Source of the DNA: Hemicordylus capensis
Lineage: Eukaryota; Chordata; Lepidosauria; Squamata; Cordylidae
NCBI RefSeq assembly: GCF_027244095.1
Contig: NC_069657.1
Coordinates: 394,796,943-394,860,942 of the forward strand
Length of the DNA: 64,000 nucleotides
Direction: 5' to 3'
Of this stretch, positions 23,585-35,500 are shown in pieces; the first letter of the stretch is position 1, and each line of letters starts with the position of its first letter. The notes under the pieces were generated by a model. It saw only the letters and a list, made by a program, of their open reading frames with translations, made no database searches and was not told the DNA's origin. Both the position numbers and the translations under genes were made by a program.

Positions 23585-26500
23585 TCAGAAACTGACCAGC
23601 TCAGAGCTTAGTCCCTGTTCTAGACCATTCTCTTCAGTGGTGATAGCTTGGATATAGGTGACGTGCCCAATACCTTTGGTAACTCCTTCACGGAATAGAA
23701 GCTTGGCTCCTATCTTCAAATATTCAGGATGTTTAATGAACCTAAAACGAACTACAGCCTTTTCTCCGGTCCGCAGCTTGTCCTGAATGAGGAGAGAGGG
23801 CATAGTTATAAGAATAATAAATAGCTTTCTAGAAAATCGAGGTGAAGAGGTTTGGTACAGGACCACCAGGAACAATAAGTCCTAGGATGTTTTGAGTGCT
23901 TCCCAAACCACCTCAGTGGGCTTACTACACAAAATCCCAGAGGCAAATGAAGGCAACTCAGATGGGAGGTCTAATGCAACTGTGATAGCTGATGGAGGGT
24001 GAAACTTAAGAGGGGGAGAATGCAATCAGTAAGTTTTAAGTTTGAGGAAACAAGAAAACATTGCTTTTTCCAGCCAGGACTTACCTTTCCATGGATCTTC
24101 TCCACCACTGCTGTTTGCCGCACATTGCCAACATGCGCTGTAACTTGGAATCCTTTCCGGAAAGTTGTGGCGTGGAAGAGCAGAACAATTTCAGCTTCAA
24201 ACACTGAGCAAATGGTGGGGTTCATCTCTGGGCTTACCATCACCATGCCCTAAGTGACAGCAAGACTGTTGGTGGAACAGTTCTCTTGAAAACAACACCT
24301 ATCTCTTCCCAGCCCATGCACAAAGCAGGTAGATTACTGCTGTTCTTGATGGTGTGTCTACTGTTCTCCACTTGGAGAAAACTGATCTCTCCTTGGGTAA
24401 CCAAAGAGTGGAAGGATATGCGAGAAAATGTATGCACATGAAAAACCCACAGATGTACACTAATAGTTGCTGAGTGTGTGAGAAGAAGATCCAATTCCTC
24501 ACTTCTGTTTTATGGCTTCCAGTCTTCACTATTCAAGCCTTTTAAAGCTCCACACATCCCCGCTTCAAGCCACAAATTCCACTATTCCCACCCCTGAACC
24601 TGAACCAAAATGCCTATCAGTAGGGCAGGAGTGGAAAAGAGTGTTGAATAGTATTTCAGAGTGTCTTCTCAAACAGAAGTTCAAGAGGAATCACAATCTG
24701 CAACCCCCTAATTGATTCCAAGAGTGAGGGGGAAAGGTTTTTAAAACCACAGCTCCCAGAGATAGGTGGACTCACTTTGCGCAGTAGTGAGCGGTCAAAG
24801 TGTCCAAGAGCCAGCGTGGCAGCCTGCCCAGCACGAAGTACACGGCACGCCGAACGGTTTCGCTGAATACTGCACACTTTCAGCTGGAGGAACTTGCCAT
24901 CGTCAGTTGGACCAACCACCAGGTTCTCTCCCTCTCTACATATCCCACTGGCAAGGGCACAAAACCAGGAGACTGTGTTTAGCTTTCAAGACTCAGGGAA
25001 TGCCATTCCTCTGTGCCTACTTAGAAGCAGGTACCCCAAGGTAGCTTCTTCACATTCAAGATGTGAAAGTCTAAGGGAAAACCTGAGTCATATCTCCCAG
25101 AGAGAGGACAGCTGTACTACCTGTATAGGAAGAGGACAGGAGTCCTTTGGGGTTTATGAAGTTGCCTGATACGGAGTCAAGACCACAGGTCCATCTAGCT
25201 CAGTACTGTCTACACTGACCAGTAGAGCTCTCCAGGGTTTAAGATGGGTTTCTTGCCAGCCCTGCCTGGAAACTGAACCTTGGACCTTCTGCATGCAAAA
25301 CATGTGCTCTGCAACTAGCTATGGTCCCATCCCTGGGATATATTGTTTCTTCAATTCAATTATTCTGTCTTTAAAGTGAAATCTGATTCCCTTGACTCTT
25401 GTCGAGACAGACATAAGCTTCTTCCTGCACAGTATTCTCTGACCTACAATAAGGAAGGAAATATTCAGCTACACTGTCTGTCCTCCCAGGGTGGCCAGGT
25501 TCTCTGTATGCCCTTCTCACCCATGCCAACTCCAAGGCATTGCGTCTGTAGCAGCACCCACCTTGATAGCGTTCCGCCAACAACAGTGCCCACCTCAGGT
25601 ACAGTATAGATTTCATCCACCTGCAATAGGATAAGAACAGGAGCCTCAGACTTGCTATGTGAAAGCCATGTGAACAATCTGCCCCTTCTCCGCAAGATTT
25701 TCACCACAAGTCCTTCCAAAGGAGTTAGGAGCCATCTTTGGACATTTTCTTGCTTACACTAGTTCTCTGCTTTAAAGATCCCAGAAGGCATGCCAGACCT
25801 CAATGAACAGTCATCATTCTGTGAGCATTCCTATATGTATCCTTAACAGAAATAACTAGAGATTAACTAAATGACAGCAGGAATATAAATCAAACATTTT
25901 TCATTACCTAAAGCAACCTTCATAATCACAATGAGTTACCACCCTTCCATCTCTAGTTGCAAGGAATCCAAGAGATGCTTGCTCTCACACAGCATGAGGG
26001 TAGTACTATTTGAGACCCCCCCACAATAAAATAAAGAGACCCTCGTGTACCTGGAACTCAGTGAGCTGTTGCATCAGCTCCTCCTGCTCTTTGCTGTTTG
26101 TCAGAGGAGGAAGGATGTTGAGGAAAACTTTCAGGAGATCCAAGTTCTCTCCAGAAACACTGGACAAGGTGAAGATGGGAGTGATGCTGCCAAAACACAT
26201 GAAAGAAAGAAAAAGCTAGTGATCTCAGATTCCATGCACAGTTATTTGGGAGCAAGACCTACTAGCACAGCAGGACTTACTTCAAAGTATGTGGGAATAA
26301 GCTCAGGTTATATGGGGAACAAATCCTCATCTGCTTCTTCTGGAATCCTTGATCTTTCTTAAACCCACACCCACAACTGGGCCCGATCCTAGCCCATTAC
26401 TCCAGGCTGCTTTTGGAGTGGAGCAATGAAGGGTGGGCTGCCCAGTACTTACTAAGATAAAACTTGACATGAAAAGCCCTATGGCAGGGCCTTATCCCTG

Positions 26501-29500
26501 CCATGCTGACACAGTCGACCTATTTTCTTTTCTATTTTTCTTACTACTCCCTGCCATGGAATCTTAGGAGTACTAAAGCCTGACCAAGGCTTCATAAATG
26601 GGGTTCATTTATCTCCATAGCACATGGAATTGCATCCTTTGCTCTTCTCCAGTATCATAGTACAGTATTTTATATTTATTTATTTTATTGTTAAATTTAT
26701 ATACCGCATTTCATTAAAACAATCCTAAGGTGGTTTACAACAAACAGATAGTTACATTTTATTTATTTGTTATTTACAAACAGATACATGACATGACCTA
26801 ATATTTGAGAACCACAGTGTAAAGATAGCAAAAAATGGATGCACTCCAGTACTACAACCACTGAACCCAGCAAGCAACTAGTTAAGTCAGAGTGCAGGAG
26901 TTCACCAGTCAGTCTCTCTCACACACTCACATACACACCCTTTTATCCCTTAATCCTTGCTTCTTCAATTAAGTAGTCATGCCCATGCCACTAAGTGATC
27001 TTTCCCTTTCACTTGCATCAGGGCAAGTGATTCTTACTTGGGAGACTGTGCAAACTGCTGTGCTGCTGTGACAGCATCATCATCCGATGTTACCAGCAAG
27101 GGGAGCTTGTTACAGCCGGGTTGCTTCAGAATCCGCTCTAGCTGCTTCACTGTTCGCTCCACAGTGGCTTTTGAGCACAAGTCCACTTTGCTAATGACGA
27201 TGAAAAAAGGGACCTTGAGGGCCATAGCCAAGCCTAAATGCTCTCGTGTTGTACCTGCTGCAAGAAACAAGATTTGGGATAAGCCAAGTTGAGAGCAGGT
27301 AAGGATATGAAGGCAGCTTGTGTGCGTGCCTCTAGGATCATCCTGCTGAAAACATTTGCAGTGGCATCATCATGAAGGTTGTACCAATGCAATCTCATAA
27401 CAAGTACCTGTATCTCATACAACATTACATATATTTGAAATATGCACTGGTATCTCTGTGCTACAAGAAGTGAAGTATCTATGCCCTCCAACCCCCCAGC
27501 CATTTTTGCTGACCACATATCATCTTGTAACTAGATGTATTGTGCCAGTTCTTTGATGTCTCAAAGACAGATTAAATCAGAACATGCACCTACCAATTCC
27601 AGTATTTGCGCTCACCACCAGCATGGCAAAGTCTGGGCAATAGCTTGTGAGCCCAAAGATGGTGGTTTTCAGGTATTTGTGATGGCCAGCCAAGTCAATG
27701 AAGGTGATCATCTTGGAAGAGCTCTCACATATCTCCTCAGCTGTCCGTGAGTCACTGTAGTTCACTACCTAGATGACAGAAGAAGTTGTCATTGAGCACT
27801 GATAAAGACAAGGAAAGAGGGCATCTTTTCTATCCAGATCAATAAAATCTGAAATGGCAGCTCAAACAACACCAATATGAAGACTCATACCTCTCCTTTG
27901 CTGTTGAAACCAAGGATTTCAAAGCTGATGCTGGAAGTTCTTCCAGACTGGATCTCATGAAGGTGCCGGAAGAGGTTGAGACGAGCTCTACCTCGCCCAT
28001 TATCCAACTCTCCCTGTGTCAGGACACCCAGCAGAGTTGACTTCCCTGAATCCACATTCCCAAGTACAGCCACTCGCAGATCTAGGAACTTAGGAAAAAT
28101 GGAAGAACTATAGACATTTGTTTCAAAATAAAATGAACTGGCAGTGTCAAGGTTTTCTCAAGTTATTTAGGTTTTACAGCCTTGCAGACTAATACACTAA
28201 GGGATCCAAAATTACTATGACAATTTGCATAATTCCTTGTCATACCATTACCAAGATATCATTCCTAGGCATTTGGAATCCACCACCTTGCCCTGCAGAA
28301 ACTGAACAAGCATTAGAAACATTTACTAAGTGAACCATTTTCTAAGTTTTTTGCAGCCTATCTCAGCCTATTGGAAAGCTGCTTCCCCTGTCGAAGCTCT
28401 CCAAAGTACAAGTCAGTTGAATATCCTATAATGAAATATTGTCATGGGTCCAACTTTCATCTTGTCTCTTACCAAATGCAATTTTAAAAAATTATTATTA
28501 TTTTATTTTACATTTATACCCCGCTCTTCCTCCAAGGAGCCCAGAGCGGTGTACTACATACTTGAGTTTCGCCGCACAACAACCCTGTGAAGTAGGTTAG
28601 GCTGAGAGATACGTGACTGGCCCAGAGTCACCCAGCTAGTCTCATGGCTGAATGGGGATTTGAACTTGGGTCTCCCCAGTCCTAGTCCAGCACTCTAACC
28701 ATTACACCACGCTGGCTAAAGAGGAAGCCACCCCTATCAGAAGGCAGTCAGAGGAACAGGTGATTTACCTGCTGGTTATCCGGGACCTTTCGGACAAGAA
28801 CCTCCGTTATCTTCCTGGGAATGTCACTATCGTAATCCACTTCTCTTTCACGCAGCACAGTGATGTCAGCTCCTACTCTGCAAATAGTAACACAGAAAAC
28901 CAGCAGCTGTCAATGCATCACATGCAAGGTATCCCAACAAGAAAAGGGAACAGGACACCCTTGCAGTGCCTTTGTGAAAGATTGTTCATTGTTGTAACCT
29001 ACAAATTCAAGGGGAAACTTGTCTGCTTTCCCACTTTACTAGGTTTTGTTGTGCCTGTGACCATTACATGCCAGCTTGCTTGGCAATTTTCTAGGGCCCC
29101 ATTTCCACGGGACATTTTGGCAATGTTATGACCAGCTGTATAATTTTGAAGTTTGTGAGCATTCTGGTTAACATGCAGATCACCACAAATAATAAAGCAA
29201 GCATCCACTATCTGGGTGCTGTACTGCACAGGTGCTCCTGCTCACATAAAAGTGCTGGATATGATGACTGGGACAGATCAGGATCTCACCATATGAAAGT
29301 GAGGCATGTAAAATAGGGCTTGCATAGTGAATCTCTGTTGATCTCAATTAGTAAACCTAACAGATGAATATTGACCGTGTCAGCACTGATTCATCAGAAA
29401 CCACAAACCGCGAATGATAAAAATCTATTTAAAAAAATAATAATTAAAAGTGGGTTTAAAAAAGATTTAAATCAGATTTTATTTATTTAAATTGGTTACA

Positions 29501-32500
29501 AACAATTCATAAAGAACCTAGGTCAAAGGTATCATCATGAATATTAATCATAACTTCTAATTATATTATATGAACATGTTAATAGCAGTATATGGGGATG
29601 AAAGATAAAAGACCTGATCAGTCCTGTTCTGCAGATGGTGTACATGCAACACACACTCACACTCAAACCCTTGCTCCCCCACAAAAAAGTGCAAATACAA
29701 GGTCAATGAATGAATAGAGGATTTGGGGGTGGGGGTGGAGTAGATCTGAGCAAGGAGGAGGAGTCTGGATATAAATGCATGGGATGAGGAGGGGAGGGGA
29801 ACAGTAAGTGGAACCAAAAGTGAACAGAATATATTCATGAAGTCCTGAGGAAACTTTTTCCAAGTGTATCCTCTATTGTAGAAAGGAAACACCTCTCATG
29901 GAAACAGGCCGTAAAAGAAACCCCCATTTGGAAATATTTTAATGAAGTTCCTGTACCTGTGGGTAAGAAAGGCATGCATGTGAAATGCAAACAATGCAAC
30001 AATGAAATGAATGGCCAAGTTGCTGAAATGAAACAGCATTATGAGAAGTGTGTACCTGCTTTCTAAAAATGAAACCTACATCTATCTCTGATTATGTACT
30101 AAGGGTCTATTAGACTACAAGAATTTATTTTTATAGAAAATGATGATTAAATAGGACCTTCCTGACTAGTAATTTAAATTGTGATTTAAATCATTAAAAT
30201 TGAGGCTTTCTGTGAAGCTATTAAAAACGTGATTTAAATCAAATAAATCCTGCCACCCACATTTGGCTTCCTTTCCAACATATGCAAGCTCCTGCTGTGC
30301 AAGGAAATAGCGTGAGATTTAAAAAACATTCTCTATGCCAGGAGGTGCACATTAGCATTACGGTAATATGAGAACCCCTTTACTGCCAAGGCCCTACACC
30401 CTTGGTTATTGGATGAGTTTTCCTAGACTGGAAACTTCCTGTGTGGCAAAAATGCAAGTCTCCAGGTCACTCCTCGAAAAAATGGTGCACAGTTGGTTTG
30501 CCCTGGCCCAGAAGCACGACAGATGCACATACTTCTCAGCCATCCGCCGCAGTGTTTTGAGAGAGGCGCGCATCTCTTCTTCCGACAGTCCCACCAGCAG
30601 CCCGTTGTCCTCTACACCAATCTGGTACACTGCCTCACCACGGCCTTCTTGTAGTCGCCACTTCATCTGCGTTACTAGGTGTTCAAAGCGGTACTGGGAA
30701 GGATTAACTAGCTTCAGCTGCCCAAAGGAAGGAGCAGTTACAGTCAGCATAAGGGCAAGCAACTTTATTTTTATGTTAAAATCCCTCACTAGACTTTATG
30801 ACCTTTTATATACCCATGGAGTGGATCAAAGGGTTTTTCCAACTTAACTTATATTAAAATAATTTGCTTTATTGACTGAGTTCAGATGCAGCAGTTATAC
30901 TCCAGGCAACTAAATATAGGAAAAGTATTTAACTGGGCAAGATACTTGGTAGTCTCTCAAAGAGAAACAAATAAGAGAGCTCTCTTTGTTGACCACAGAT
31001 TAGAATGTCGTTTTTGAAGAGAAATTCCCGGACTCAGACATTTATATTTGAGATCATTAAGACATTTGTTTGCTATGGATGCTTTTGGTTTTGCTCTGTT
31101 TCTTCCCAAGGCAAATAAAAAAAAATCTAGAGCAACAAGCTCTCATTAGACAATAGTGCAACTCGTAGAAAAAATTGGTATGCAACTTTTACACTTTAGA
31201 CTTTCAAGCCCCTCTCACAAGAGACTCACCTTGTATTCTATGTTTCCATCTTCTGCCTAAATAAAAGAAAATGGCACATGTTAGTGCCCCAGTGCTGCTC
31301 AGCATTTCACACAGATCTCTTGAGAGCCCATCTGACAGCTCAGTGAAACCAGCACGTAACAATAACTGGTTTGGCTAGAATCCCTTAAATGAGGAGTTAC
31401 TGAACATTATAGTTCTAGGTTCCATATTGACAAAAAGGATGCAACAGCAACAAAATTAATGTAACCACAACACAAAACAGGGTGTTTCCCTGATCCAAAA
31501 GATAAACAATACAAAAGACCAGGAAAAAAGACTAATATAATACTAGGTTGTAATATATATCACTAAAAACCATGAATATGGACAAGAATGGATAGTTTAA
31601 TAATAAAAATTAAAAGTTCTACATAGAACAGCTTAAAACTCAATCAAGACTATATTTAAAATAATAAATTAAACATCCTCATACATATACCAAAAGAATA
31701 TTGTAAGAGGTCCCAAAGTATATGTAATATATTGTGCCCACAAATGAGCTAAAATCCTCTTAAAATATTGTCAATTTGGTGCTGTGTTGCCAAGTAAATT
31801 TAAGTCTTAAAGTCTTGTCCAGTAGGTCATACACATTTCAAATTTAATGTCTTCCTCAGTGACTTTATCATTTTATTTATTTATTTATTTGAAATATTTA
31901 TACCCCGCCCCTCCAGTGCAATACTGCTCGGGGCGGCTTACAACAATAACATACAGATACAAGTAATAAAATTAAGTTTTTTTAAAAGTCAGATTAAAAA
32001 CAATTAGGAGGTTCAAATTAAAACTGAAAATTATAAAAAGCTAAAGAAGCTAAAGAACCTACCAGATATAACAAAATAATGATATTAAAAAGCCTCCTTA
32101 AAAAGGTGTGTTTTAAGATTTTTTTAAAAACACTGAGGGAGGGAGCATGGCAAAGCTCTTCAGCGAAGGCTAAATATATTAGTTTAAAATGCAACCATCT
32201 AGTGCAAAGTTACCAAATGGTTACATTTCAACCTAATGTATTTTGACTTTTTAACTTTTATAACAAAGGCCTTCTATATAGAAGAATAATGCCCCACTGA
32301 GTAAGGAGAACTTGAAGTCTGGAGGCGTTTTGCCCTCATGATAACATATGATAAAGTCACTGAAGAAGGCATTAAAGTCAAAACGTGTATGACTTACTGG
32401 ACAAGATTTTAAGATTACTTGGCAACAGAGCACCAAATTGACAAGATTTTAGTAAGATTTTAGCTCATTTGTGAGCACAATATTACTACATATACTTTAG

Positions 32501-35500
32501 GACACTTCTACAATATTCTATTGGTATATGTATGTTTAATAATCACTTCCACTTATTAGCTTGAAATGATTGCTAAATGCTTCTGTTTAGCCATTGTGGC
32601 ATTCATAATAGTCTACTATTTGCTTTGTTTGCATAACAAACAATAGTGACCTGAACAGGCTTGGTTCTAGAACTGTACTGAGAGAGCCGTGTCTAACAAA
32701 CAGGTTAACTTTGTTGTGGTAATACTAAGTTGTAATATAAAGTTGTGCCGTCGTCGACTCCTGGCGACCACAGAACCATGTGGTTTTCTTTGGTAAAATG
32801 CAGGAGGGATTTACCATTGCCATCTCCCATGCAGTATGAGATGATGCCTTTCAGCATCTTCCTATATTGCTACCACCCGATATAGGTGCGATTCAAACCA
32901 GCAACCTTTTGCTCCCTAGGCAAGCTACTTCCCCGCTGTGCCATATATCACTAAAAACCATGAATATGGATAAGAATGGGTATTTTAATAATAATAAAAA
33001 TACATTTTAATATAATGATCTTAATTGTGTTTTAAGCTGTGCTATGTAGAACTTTTAATTTATTATTAAAATACCCATTCTTATCCATATTCGTCATTTT
33101 TAGTGATATATATTACAACCTAGTATTACAGCAACAAAGTGAACCTGTATGTTAGACATGGCTCTCCCAGTACAGTTTCTAGAACCAAGCCTGCTCAGGT
33201 CACTATTGTTTGTTCTGCAAGCAAAGCAAATAGACTATTATGATTGCCACAATGGCTGAATAGGAGCGTTTAGCAATCATTTCAAGCTAATAGGTCAGGT
33301 CATGGTGGAAGCGATTATCTCCTGAACGGAAAAAAGTATTTCCAATAGACCCGCAGCCTTCTGCTCTGCCCACAAGAATATCAAAAGGACTTTAGATAGT
33401 TCCAGATACATGTATGTTGGCTGCCAACTTTAATATTACACAATAGATTAATTATGGAAGTAGAGCAAGAATTCAGAAATTAAGTTTGTACAATTGACTG
33501 GAAGAATTTCTGTTGACCAATAACCTTGAACCTTTTGGCCTGGTAAAAATGGAATGGAATCTTTATAATAAAGAACTAGGAAGCTAGAGCTGAGAATCTG
33601 AGGTGAAAAACTCTATACCTGACTCATCAATAACCCAACTATGAACCTGCAAGCACCATGTGGGCTTTGAAGCTACCTCACCTCACTAGATATTCTACTC
33701 TATCAAAATATGTATCTGAAGGACTGTCTTCTCTCGGTGGAATTTACCTAGCCTATAAGAACTTGCAGGTAGGGACACTTGTATGTGCCATTGCCATATG
33801 AGGTTTATTTTATTTTATTTTATTTATCTATCAAATTTGTACACCGCCCCAAACTTTCGTCTCTGGGCAGTTATGGCCACATAGGACAGGACTGTCTCTG
33901 TGGTGGCTCCCTCTTTATGCAGCTCTCTTTCCCAAGTAACTTGGCTGGCTCCCTCTTTTTTAGCTTTTAGTAACATTTTGAGGATGCATTTGTTCTGCCT
34001 GGCTTTTCCCACTATTGGCTAAAACAAGTTTTAGCTTGCTCAAATATTTGATGTTGTATCCTGCATTTTAAATGTTTATCATATTTTATTGTCTTTAAAG
34101 ATGCTTTGGGACGTGTGTGTGTGTGAGAAGTGGCATATAATTTTTAAAAAGAAATAAATACATATTCTGACAGAGTTCATCCGCAAATGTTTTTCATGTT
34201 GACTTCTCTTAGAAGAATACATGGCCTGAGGGCAATGTTCCCTCTAGCAGGGATTCCTAGATGTTGACTACAACTCCCAGAATCCCCAAGCAAAAGCTAT
34301 TGCAGCTGGGGATTCTGGGAGTTGTAGTCAACAACATCTGGAATCCCTGTTAGAGGGAATACTGCCTGAGGGCAAACTCAGTGGCAGCTGAGAGAGAGAA
34401 GGAACAAGTAATCCTTCTCCTTTGCTCCCAAAGCCTTTGCTTTTGTGGTAAAGCCACAGATGTGGAGTTTTTCCATTGAAAATTTTCCATTTCTAAAATT
34501 TCTACTTGGCTACTTGAAAAACTGTTAAGATACAGTGAGAAGAAATGAATATGGTGAAGGTGTGGTTTTTTGTTTTTACTGTATAAATAGGTCAAGTAAC
34601 ATGTCAAATCAGATCACAATCTATTTAGGGCTGGGCTTCAGGAAAATTTATATAGTGATTTTTTGAGAAAAATAATAATGCAAATTTTATACAGACAAGG
34701 GGGAAATTTTCCAATTCAAATTTTTCCAGAATACTCACATCATTGGATAAAACAAGCCATCCACCATGATAGCAGCTCTAGAGAAAGAATTAAACTTCTG
34801 ATCTTCCCTGAATTATGTAATGAGAAAATCACATCTACCTAGCCAGATATTAACAGTTAGTACTGAAAACTACTCAATACATCATCAAATCCATTATAGG
34901 AAAGACTACCTTACATGCATATGAAACTCTCATGAAAATGTGAGATGTTTTGTTACCCAATTTTATTATGCAAACCATTTTAAGAACTTTTTTTGTTGAA
35001 AGTTGGCATATAAAATGAAAAAAAGAAAACAAATATGTCTAAGACTGAATTACATCGTTCTGATCTTGGTCCAGAGATAGTGGAAATAGGGCTGGATGCT
35101 AGAAGAGTCAGGCATTCCGATGACAGGTGCAACAATAAACTAGACTTGCAGCAGGCAACATGAGAAGTTTTATTTCTTCCTGAAACAAGCTCAGGTCTCT
35201 GGAATATAATGTTTTCCTTTCTATAAGAAGATTTAGAGTTTTAAAGAACATTTATAAAATACTGCCAGCTTGTTTTCTAGCTTAGACCCTGACTATGGCA
35301 CAGGGTTTGATGGCAGAGGGAAAATGTAGAAAATATCCCAGAATTAACCACTTGTATTTTGGAGTTAAGACAGGTGTTGTGCAGATCCGGTGTTGTGCAG
35401 ATCCAATACCTCCCAACTGTCAATATCTAGCTTTTTATTTACATATACCATATATTTCACATGTATGACATCACCCCCTCCTCACAAGGTGAAGTTCAGG

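Noticed and set aside
30368-30847. 159-codon plus-strand frame opposite GTPBP2 exon 3
   Set aside because: It is antisense to a confirmed GTPBP2 exon and has no homologue that I recognise.
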